Shown here: positions 14,635 to 20,100 of the stretch, in pieces | Layout: each line of letters opens with the position of its first letter | Numbering within the stretch: position 1 is the stretch's first letter | Assembly (NCBI GenBank): GCA_015660155.1 | Contig: DQLO01000275.1 | Coordinates: 1-20,100 of the forward strand | Reading direction: 5' to 3' | Length of the DNA stretch: 20,100 nt | Origin: Verrucomicrobiota bacterium | GTDB lineage: Bacteria; Verrucomicrobiota; Verrucomicrobiia; Limisphaerales; UBA1100 | The notes under the pieces: model-generated | What the model was told of the DNA's origin: nothing | The model's input: only the letters and a program-made list of their open reading frames with translations | The model's database searches: none | Position numbers and translations under genes: made by a program

Positions 14635-14743
14635 CTCATTTTCCCGACTCGCATCGGCTGGATTTGGCACCTGCCACCGAAGCCGTCGCTCCGATCGGTT
14701 GCCGTGACATCAACGGGCCAGTCCCTCCGTCACTCGCAATGAG
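14635..14743 (-). promoter_or_regulatory. SAM-I riboswitch (S-box leader)
   Basis: Minus-strand sequence holds the S-box core: AGGGACTGGCCC (14726-14715), then TTGATG, GGCAACC (14703-14697) and GGTGCCAAATCCAGC (14671-14657). P1 pairs CTCATT (14743-14738) with AATGAG (14640-14635). P2 pairs GTGAC with GTCAC around the conserved core, P3 pairs GGCA-ACC with GGT-GCC, and P4 is CCGA...TCGG. The aptamer is 109 nt, normal for the class, and is followed by an intrinsic terminator before thrC. Known S-boxes bind S-adenosylmethionine and usually lower expression of methionine and sulfur genes, so high SAM should terminate transcription of thrC, the sulfur carrier and the NIL gene. The aptamer begins just 45 bases from the trmL stop. 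Confidence 0.93.
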
Positions 14744-14764
14744 CGCCCCTTAAGGGCGACGGGA

Positions 14765-14792
14765 AGATTAAGGGATGCAGTAGGGAGGTCAA
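14765..14792 (-). promoter_or_regulatory. possible sigma-70-like promoter for the SAM-riboswitch operon
   Basis: TTGACC at 14792-14787 and TAATCT at 14770-14765 on the minus strand are separated by 16 bases. The -35 is good, the -10 poor. The predicted start of transcription would lie just before a small CGCCC...GGGCG palindrome (14746-14759) and the aptamer. The -35 overlaps the trmL stop codon. Confidence 0.3.
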
Positions 14793-15256
14793 TCGGAAAC
14801 TTCGCCAAACCCCTGTTGCCGCAACGCCTCGTACAGCACCAACGCCACGCAATTGGAAAGATTCAGCGAGCGCGCTTCCGGGTTCAGTACGGGAATTTCA
14901 ATGCAAGCCTCCGCGTTTTCCGCCAACAACGCCGATGGCAATCCCGCCGATTCACGGCCAAATACTAGGTAATCTTCCGGCCCAAAATCAACTGCGTCAT
15001 AACGCCGCCCGCCGCCCTGCTCCACAAACCAACACTGTGCATTCGCTGGCAAGCTTTCAGAAAACGCCGGCCAATTTTCCCACAACGTCCAATCCACTTG
15101 CTCCCAATAATCCATCCCCGCCCGCTTGAGCTGCGAGTCATCCAACCGAAACCCCAACGGCTCAATCAAATGCAGCTGCGAACGAGTCGCCGCGCACAAG
15201 CGAGCCACGTTGCCGGTGTTCGGCGGGATTTCAGGTTCGAGTAAAACGACGTGCAT
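14789..15256 (-). CDS. trmL: tRNA (cytidine(34)-2'-O)-methyltransferase, SPOUT family
   Basis: This 155-residue protein matches TrmL in size and motifs: 'EPEIPPNTGNVARLCAA' at the N-terminus, 'DYLVFGRESAGLP' in the middle and 'RSLNLSNCVALVLYEAL' near the C-terminus, the last two forming the SPOUT trefoil-knot SAM-binding site. TrmL methylates the wobble nucleotide of tRNA-Leu isoacceptors. It is preceded by truA on the same strand, separated by about 97 bases that hold a long inverted repeat, and is followed by the SAM riboswitch of the next operon. The start at 15256 (MHVVLLEPEI) has no obvious Shine-Dalgarno sequence. The assignment is secure; TrmL versus another close SPOUT tRNA methylase is the only doubt. 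Confidence 0.93.
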   Translation of the reverse strand: MHVVLLEPEIPPNTGNVARLCAATRSQLHLIEPLGFRLDDSQLKRAGMDYWEQVDWTLWENWPAFSESLPANAQCWFVEQGGGRRYDAVDFGPEDYLVFGRESAGLPSALLAENAEACIEIPVLNPEARSLNLSNCVALVLYEALRQQGFGEVSD

Positions 15257-15279
15257 TTTTTCTAAGGAGTTAGAAGGCA

Positions 15280-15346
15280 GAAGTTAGGAGATAGAATCTA
15301 AAAATTGGGGGCCTTGGGTTCATTCTAGATTCTGACTCCTAACTTC
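15280..15346. repeat. long inverted repeat between truA and trmL
   Basis: Two 21-base arms (15280-15300 and 15326-15346) match in 19 positions around a 25-base loop. The arms are GAAGTTAGGAG..AGAATCTA in one orientation. Short AAGGAG blocks outside each arm extend the symmetry. It fills most of the 97-base gap between truA and trmL and is AT-richer than the neighbours. Its 'GAAGTTAGGAGTCAGAA' units recall dispersed direct-repeat families of environmental bacteria. Confidence 0.85.
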
Positions 15347-15353
15347 TCCCTCC

Positions 15354-16118
15354 TTAATAAAAAACCTTCCACAACGTCAGCCCGCAAGCCGGCGCGTTCA
15401 TCCCCGCCACTTGCCGATCGCGTTGGCGGAAAATTTCGCGGATGTCTTTTTGCGTCAGCTTCCGCTGTCCCACTTGCACCAGCGTGCCCACGATGCCTCG
15501 GCACATTTTGTACAAAAACCCTTCGCCTTCGATCACCACCTCCAGCTCATTGCCGCGTTGGTAAACTTTGCAACAGGTCACACGGCGCACTGTGCTTTCC
15601 ATTTTGTATTCGTGCGCGGAGGCGAAGGACTGAAAATCTTTTTTGCCAACGAACAACTTCGCCGCCTTTTGCATTCGCTCGAAATCCAGCGGCACCGCCA
15701 CTTGCCACGCACGATTTCGCAACAATGGATTCATCGCCGGATGATTCCAAATCACATAACGATACTGTTTTTTCTTCGCATCAAACCGCGCGTGAAAATC
15801 CGGTTTCACCTTTTGCACCTCATTCAACCGAACGTCCTCCGGCAAAAACGCATTCACCGCCAGCAACAATTGCCGCTCATCCATTTTAATTTCCGCCCGC
15901 GGGATGTCCACGTGCGCCGCCATCCCCATCGCGTGCACGCCTGTGTCCGTGCGGCTGGAACTATGCACTCGGATCACTCCGGGAAAAAGTTTCCGCAATG
16001 CCTCCTCCACGCGCTGCTGCACGGACATCGCATTTTTCTGCAACTGCCAACCGGCATACCCCGTGCCGTCATAAGCAATCGTAAGCTTGAACCGAATGGC
16101 CTCCTCGTCTCTCATCAT
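15354..16118 (-). CDS. truA: tRNA pseudouridine(38-40) synthase
   Basis: The 254-residue product is a TruA-type pseudouridine synthase, which isomerises uridines 38-40 in the tRNA anticodon arm. The catalytic Asp58 lies in 'HSSSRTDTGVHA'. Other family segments are 'KLTIAYDGTGYAGWQLQ' at the start, 'KKKQYRYVIWNHP', 'FVGKKDFQSFASA' and 'GEGFLYKMCRGIVGTLVQVG' toward the C-terminus. Length is normal. ATG 16118 begins MMRDEEAIRF; ATG 16115 is equally possible, and a GTG at 16124 would overlap the ruvX stop. The ruvX TGA (16123-16121) lies 2 bases before the chosen ATG, so the genes are coupled. Confidence 0.96.
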   Translation of the reverse strand: MMRDEEAIRFKLTIAYDGTGYAGWQLQKNAMSVQQRVEEALRKLFPGVIRVHSSSRTDTGVHAMGMAAHVDIPRAEIKMDERQLLLAVNAFLPEDVRLNEVQKVKPDFHARFDAKKKQYRYVIWNHPAMNPLLRNRAWQVAVPLDFERMQKAAKLFVGKKDFQSFASAHEYKMESTVRRVTCCKVYQRGNELEVVIEGEGFLYKMCRGIVGTLVQVGQRKLTQKDIREIFRQRDRQVAGMNAPACGLTLWKVFY

Positions 16119-16120
16119 GT

Positions 16121-16537
16121 TCACATCGAGAGACTGTCGAGATACCCCTGCAACATCACCGCCGCCGCCGAGGCGTCCACCTTGGCCTTAGCGTCCTTTG
16201 CGTTGATGCCCGCCTCGCGAAGCGCGCGTTCCGCCGCCACGCTGGTGAGCCGCTCGTCCCAAGTGCGCACCGGAACCGTTACCGATTTTTCCAGCAACGC
16301 CACAAACTCCTGCACCTTCACCGCTTGCGGGCCAAAGCTGCCATCCATATTGCGCGGCATCCCCACCACGATTTGTTCCACCTGCCGTTCGGCCAAAATT
16401 TCCTCCAACCGTTTAAGAAAATTCTCAAACGGTTTTGCCAAAATCATCTCCAACGGATGCGCCATCATCCCCAGCGCATCGCCCCCCGCGATCCCCATCC
16501 GCTTGTCCCCGTGATCAATTCCCAATGCGTTCATCAT
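16121..16537 (-). CDS. ruvX: RuvX/YqgF family protein, putative pre-16S rRNA nuclease
   Basis: This 138-residue RNase H-like protein starts with 'ALGIDHGDKRMGIA' (Asp8, first catalytic acid). It continues with 'IVVGMPRNMDGSFGPQA', 'VRTWDERLTSVAAERAL' (Asp and Glu) and 'VDASAAAVMLQGYLD' (C-terminal Asp), the full YqgF/RuvX set. In E. coli YqgF processes the 5' end of 16S rRNA; the older name is Holliday junction resolvase-like. Its ATG overlaps the hemL TGA (ATGA at 16537-16534), and its own TGA is 2 bases before truA. A second ATG at 16534 would share TGATG with the hemL stop. Confidence 0.95.
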   Translation of the reverse strand: MMNALGIDHGDKRMGIAGGDALGMMAHPLEMILAKPFENFLKRLEEILAERQVEQIVVGMPRNMDGSFGPQAVKVQEFVALLEKSVTVPVRTWDERLTSVAAERALREAGINAKDAKAKVDASAAAVMLQGYLDSLSM

Positions 16538-17820
16538 AGTGTCCTCATCACTTTCGTGGCGGCGGTAACAGTGGCGCCGACATCCGCTTCCGTGTGCGCG
16601 TTGGAAAGGAAGGCGGCTTCAAAAGCGGAGGGGGCGAAATAAATGCCTTCGGCCAGCATTCCGTGGAAATATTTTTTGAATCGCTCGCGGTCCGCGCGCA
16701 TTGCGTCGGCGAGGTTGTGCACGGGTTGATCGGTGAAAAACAAACAACCCATCGAGCCGATGCGTTGGGTTACCACCGAGACGCCGGCGGTTTTTGCGGC
16801 CGCGTTGAGGCCCGCTTCCAATCGCGCACCGAGCGTTTCCAATCGTTCGTACACTTCACCCGATTGCAATTGCTCAAGCGCCGCGATGCCGGCGGCCATT
16901 GCGAGGGGGTTGCCGCTGAGGGTTCCGGCTTGGTACACGGGGCCGTCGGGCGCGAGCACGTCCATCACGTCCGTGCGTCCGCCGAAGGCGCCCACGGGCA
17001 AGCCGCCGCCGATGATTTTGCCGAAGCAACTCAAGTCCGGCGTGATGCCAAAGCGCCCTTGCGCGCCGCCGAGGCCCACGCGAAAACCAGTCATCACTTC
17101 ATCAAAAATCAAGAGGCTGTCGTTGGCCGCGGTGATGTCGCGCAGAAATTCCAAGAAACCTTCGCGCGGCAAATACACGCCCGCGTTGCCCGGAACCGGT
17201 TCGAGGATGATGCCCGCCACTTGCCCGGCGTTGGCCGCAAACGCTTCGCGCACCGCCGCCTCATCATTAAAGGGAACCACGATCGTGTGCGCGGTGAATT
17301 CCGGCGGCACGCCCGCGCTATCCGGATGCCCACACGTGAGCGCGCCCGAGCCGGCCTTGACCAAAAGCGAATCGGCGTGCCCGTGATAGCAGCCATCGAA
17401 TTTAATAATCTTCGGCCGGTCAGTGAAACCGCGCGCCACGCGGATCGCGCTCATGCACGCCTCGGTGCCGGAATTGACCATCCGCACTTTTTCCACGCTC
17501 GGCACGCAAGCCTTCACCAACCGCGCCATCCACACCTCGGCCTCGGTGGGAATGCCGAAGCTCGTGCCCTTGTCCGCCGCAAGTTTTATCGCCTCAATGA
17601 TGGCCGGATTTGCGTGGCCCAAAATCGCCGGGCCCCACGTGCCCACGTAATCGATGTACTCGTTGCCGTCCACATCCCACACGTGCGCCCCAGCCGCGCG
17701 CTCGGCAAAAAACGGTTGCCCGCCCACCCCGCGAAACGCCCGCACCGGCGAATTAACGCCACCGGGAATGTGGTTCAGCGATTCGGCAAACAGGGCCTCG
17801 GACTTGACACGTAAAATCAT
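16534..17820 (-). CDS. hemL: glutamate-1-semialdehyde 2,1-aminomutase
   Basis: The 428-residue product is a class III PLP aminotransferase that converts glutamate-1-semialdehyde to 5-aminolevulinate in the C5 tetrapyrrole pathway. Signatures are 'IPGGVNSPVRAF' (18-29), 'MVNSGTEACMSAIRVARGF' (PLP phosphate site), 'DGCYHGHAD', 'LLIFDEVMTGFRVG' with the PLP-ring Asp240, and the Schiff-base Lys268 in 'FGKIIGGGLPVGAFGG'. Length is normal. The ATG at 17820 (MILRVKSEAL) fits the family; an upstream ATG at 17850 would add MDDFIYAAPP. No clear Shine-Dalgarno sequence precedes either. It heads the hemL-ruvX-truA-trmL run and is divergent from the PAP2-like gene. Confidence 0.96.
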   Translation of the reverse strand: MILRVKSEALFAESLNHIPGGVNSPVRAFRGVGGQPFFAERAAGAHVWDVDGNEYIDYVGTWGPAILGHANPAIIEAIKLAADKGTSFGIPTEAEVWMARLVKACVPSVEKVRMVNSGTEACMSAIRVARGFTDRPKIIKFDGCYHGHADSLLVKAGSGALTCGHPDSAGVPPEFTAHTIVVPFNDEAAVREAFAANAGQVAGIILEPVPGNAGVYLPREGFLEFLRDITAANDSLLIFDEVMTGFRVGLGGAQGRFGITPDLSCFGKIIGGGLPVGAFGGRTDVMDVLAPDGPVYQAGTLSGNPLAMAAGIAALEQLQSGEVYERLETLGARLEAGLNAAAKTAGVSVVTQRIGSMGCLFFTDQPVHNLADAMRADRERFKKYFHGMLAEGIYFAPSAFEAAFLSNAHTEADVGATVTAATKVMRTL

Positions 17821-17930
17821 CGGCGGCGCAGCATAGATGAAATCGTCCATCGACTCAATCAATCGACCGCATTGTTTTATCAATTAGGGAAAATGACGAA
17901 ACACAAGCATCCTGGTGGAAACGAAAAACA

Positions 17931-18686
17931 ATGACCGATTCAACCGACAAAAAATCCTCGCGGCGACTGCGCGGCGTGCGACTGGCCGCCATCATTATTG
18001 GCCTCATGCTGTGGCATCTCACGCAATCGATGATCGGCCAGCGTTCCGTGGAGGACACCGGCGCAACCAGCGCCATCGTCGACCAAGCGCACGTGCTCAC
18101 CGCCGATTGGAACGCGTATCTCAACCAAAACAAAACCGCCGCCAACGCTCTGTTGATCGTCAGCACGGCCCTGATTGATCTCATCGGCATTTGGCTGCTG
18201 GCCAACGCCATCTTTGGCAAAACCATTCGGCCTTTTCTGGCACTGCTCATCCTGTTTGCCGCGCGGCAAGTATGCCAATATTTTTGCGCGCTGCCGTTGC
18301 CAGTCGGAATTATTTGGAGCGATCCCGGTGTGCCTTCGCTGCTCATCACCTACGGCGTGGCCAATGACTTTTTCTTTTCCGGCCATACCGGCATCGCTGT
18401 GTTCGGGGCCATCGAATTGGCCCGGCGCTTTGGCCGAACCGGCGCGGCGATCGGCGTGGGCATTGCAATTTTTGAAATCGTCACCGTGCTCACCTTGCGC
18501 GCGCATTACACGATGGATATCGTCGCCGGCGCGGCTATGGCCGGCCTCGCCGCAATGGCCGCCGTGCGCATGGCGGGATGGTGTGATGAAAAAATGGAAC
18601 GGGTGGCGGGAATCAATCCAATCGCTAACCCCGATACCGCTGCGCAACCGGAATCCGCCGACCCACGCCAAACGCCTTGCTCGTGA
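17931..18686 (+). CDS. PAP2 / sphingomyelin-synthase-like membrane phosphoesterase
   Basis: The 251-residue membrane protein has hydrophobic segments at about 17-30, 72-93, 100-120, 150-165, 171-190 and 195-212. Two motifs stand out: 'NDFFFSGHTG' with His152 and 'RAHYTMDIVAG' with His192 and Asp196. This H...H-x3-D set matches the PAP2-like C-terminal (sphingomyelin synthase-type) domain, where the two His and the Asp form the catalytic triad. It may be a lipid phosphatase or a head-group transferase in the membrane; substrate unknown. A charged start (MTDSTDKKSSRRLRG) is cytoplasmic. GGTGGAAACG precedes the ATG by about 10 bases. The last 20 or so residues, rich in Pro/Ala/Gln, are encoded by DNA overlapping the 3' end of the convergent nadE gene by 62 bases. 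Confidence 0.78.
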   Translation: MTDSTDKKSSRRLRGVRLAAIIIGLMLWHLTQSMIGQRSVEDTGATSAIVDQAHVLTADWNAYLNQNKTAANALLIVSTALIDLIGIWLLANAIFGKTIRPFLALLILFAARQVCQYFCALPLPVGIIWSDPGVPSLLITYGVANDFFFSGHTGIAVFGAIELARRFGRTGAAIGVGIAIFEIVTVLTLRAHYTMDIVAGAAMAGLAAMAAVRMAGWCDEKMERVAGINPIANPDTAAQPESADPRQTPCS

Positions 18687-20100
18687 CTTTCAGCCCCGGC
18701 GCAGCTTGACGGCGTTTGTATTCGTTCAGATCGATGAGGCGGGCGATGCGGCGGACGATGTCGGCATCAAAATCGCCGGCGATGATTTCGTCCGCCGATT
18801 GGCCTTCCACCACGTAACGCTCGAGGATGGCGTCGAGCACGTCATAAGGTGGCAGCGAGTCTTCGTCTTTTTGGTCGGGCCGCAGCTCGGCGCTTGGGGG
18901 CTTTTCGATTGTGCTGGCGGGAATCACTTCGCCATCACGATTCATCCAGCGTGCGAGGCGATACACCATTGTTTTGGGCACATCACTAATCACCGCCAGC
19001 CCACCGCACATATCGCCGTACAAAGTGCAGTAGCCCACGGCGAGTTCGCTTTTGTTGCCGGTAGTCAATACCAACGATCCAAATTTATTGCTCATCGCCA
19101 TCAGCAACAACCCGCGCAGACGGGCTTGCATATTTTCTTCCGTCACATCTTCGGGACGGTCGCCAAACACCGGCGCGAGGCTTTGCTTGGCGGTTTCAAA
19201 ACCGGCCTCAATTGGCACCACGTCATATTGAATGCCAAGATTTTCAGCCAGCGCTTGCGCGTCCTCGAGACTGCCGGCCGAGGAATACTGCGAAGGCAAC
19301 GCCACTCCGCGCACGTTTTCTTTCCCCAGCGCCGCCACGGCGAGCACCGCGGTGACGGCGGAATCGATGCCGCCGCTGAGACCGATCACCGCGCTGCGGA
19401 AACCACATTTGCCAAGATAATCACGCACGCCGAGCACCAACGCATCGTGCAGCAACGCTTCGTCTTCAGATGCAGCGCACACGATGGGCGAGGCTTCCGT
19501 ATCGACCATCACCAAATCTTCCGCGAAAAACTTTCCCTGCGCGATGGGTTGGCCCTTCGCATTGAGGGCAAGGCTGCCGCCGTCGAAAATCAATTCGTCA
19601 TTTCCGCCCACAGCGTTGCAGTACAGCAACGGGCGCGCCACCTTGGCGGCGAGACTGGCGAGCATATCCGCGCGCATCTGGTGTTTGCCTAGATGCCACG
19701 GCGAAGCGGACACATTCAAAATCAATTCCGCGCCCTGCTCCACCAAGGCCTCCACGGGATTGGCGCGGTACCGACGGTCGCACCAAAAATCTTCATCATT
19801 CCAAACATCCTCGCACACCGTGAGGCCGAGCGAATGGCCGTTGAATGCTACCGGCGCATTTCCCGTGGCCGGCTCGAAATAGCGCGCCTCATCGAACACA
19901 TCGTAAGTGGGCAGCAAACTCTTCGTACGCGTGGCCACCACCTTGCCGCGATGCAAAAGCGAGACCGCATTGGTCGCCGGCCGACCCGGTTGATCGGCAT
20001 TCAAGCCCACGTGCCCCACCACCAACGCCGTGTCGCCAATGTCCGCCGCGAGTTCCGCTAACGCAGCAAGGCTGCCTTCAATGAACCCACTCTTCAGCAA
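18625..20100 (-). CDS. nadE: glutamine-dependent NAD+ synthetase (partial, N-terminus outside window)
   Basis: The visible 491 residues cover most of the two-domain enzyme that amidates deamido-NAD to NAD+ using glutamine. The nitrilase-type glutaminase domain shows Lys60 in 'RTKSLLPTYDVFDE' and Cys96 in 'LTVCEDVWND'; the first catalytic Glu lies beyond the window. The synthetase domain has the pyrophosphate loop 'LSGGIDSAVTAV' (SGGIDS at 242-247), 'TTGNKSELAVGYCTLYGD' and the C-terminal 'VTSKAFGVGRRIPVAQRY'. Glutamine-dependent NadE proteins of this kind have about 540-560 residues, so some 50-70 N-terminal residues are missing; the codon at the window edge is TTG and probably internal. The C-terminal end overlaps the convergent PAP2-like gene. 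Confidence 0.96.
   Translation of the reverse strand: MLKSGFIEGSLAALAELAADIGDTALVVGHVGLNADQPGRPATNAVSLLHRGKVVATRTKSLLPTYDVFDEARYFEPATGNAPVAFNGHSLGLTVCEDVWNDEDFWCDRRYRANPVEALVEQGAELILNVSASPWHLGKHQMRADMLASLAAKVARPLLYCNAVGGNDELIFDGGSLALNAKGQPIAQGKFFAEDLVMVDTEASPIVCAASEDEALLHDALVLGVRDYLGKCGFRSAVIGLSGGIDSAVTAVLAVAALGKENVRGVALPSQYSSAGSLEDAQALAENLGIQYDVVPIEAGFETAKQSLAPVFGDRPEDVTEENMQARLRGLLLMAMSNKFGSLVLTTGNKSELAVGYCTLYGDMCGGLAVISDVPKTMVYRLARWMNRDGEVIPASTIEKPPSAELRPDQKDEDSLPPYDVLDAILERYVVEGQSADEIIAGDFDADIVRRIARLIDLNEYKRRQAAPGLKVTSKAFGVGRRIPVAQRYRG

Noticed and set aside
17821..17930. Divergent promoters between hemL and the PAP2-like gene
   Set aside because: Promoters must exist here, but no -35/-10 pair good enough to place was found.
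18175..19692. Plus-strand open frame of 505 codons opposite nadE
   Set aside because: It runs antisense to conserved NadE motifs and out of frame with the PAP2-like gene; no recognisable domain.

Overview
The window is a dense, GC-rich (roughly 55-60 % by eye) bacterial chromosome segment with 20 supported protein genes, one further small ORF, one SAM riboswitch and several inverted repeats. There is no rRNA, tRNA, CRISPR array or transposase, and no gene-free stretch longer than about 300 bases. The gene families suggest a member of the PVC group, most probably Verrucomicrobiota. The pointers are three proteins with the small GYF_2 (DUF4339) domain, Sel1 proteins, a 'TDAGL' type leucine-rich repeat protein, an M81/MlrC peptidase and a PanF-like symporter. 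This assignment is inference from family content, not from a marker gene.

Left part, 1-5601, all on the minus strand. Reading in the direction of transcription: a YhdT/DUF997-like small membrane protein and a PanF-like sodium:solute symporter with a TGATG overlap, a secreted metzincin-like protease with an STN-like N-terminal domain, a short leucine-rich repeat protein, a 51-residue small ORF, a GYF_2-TM-Sel1 protein, and a Sel1 lipoprotein that runs off the left edge.

Middle, 5681-7814, plus strand. An RraA-family aldolase/decarboxylase-like gene and an M81 (MlrC-like) metallopeptidase gene are divergent from the symporter pair. They look like a small uptake-and-breakdown locus. Both are followed by the same kind of CTCACGC...GCGTGAG inverted repeat, and one copy supplies the C-terminus of the peptidase.

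Main operon, 14743 down to 7861, minus strand. A SAM-I riboswitch with its own intrinsic terminator leads threonine synthase (or a threonine-synthase-like PLP enzyme), a CysO-like MoaD/ThiS sulfur carrier ending in Gly-Gly, and an NIL-domain protein with a Lys/Ala-rich tail. A GNAT acetyltransferase, two GYF_2 membrane proteins and glutaminyl-tRNA synthetase follow with short gaps or overlapping stop and start codons. The first three genes under SAM control are the most interesting part of the window. They suggest a carrier-protein-dependent sulfur-insertion step toward homocysteine/methionine, analogous to CysM/CysO cysteine synthesis in mycobacteria.

Right part, 14789-20100. hemL, ruvX, truA and trmL form a housekeeping minus-strand series (hemL-ruvX overlap; ruvX-truA nearly overlap). 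A PAP2/sphingomyelin-synthase-like membrane enzyme is divergent from hemL on the plus strand. Its 3' end overlaps the 3' end of a convergent glutamine-dependent NAD+ synthetase gene, whose 5' end lies outside the window.
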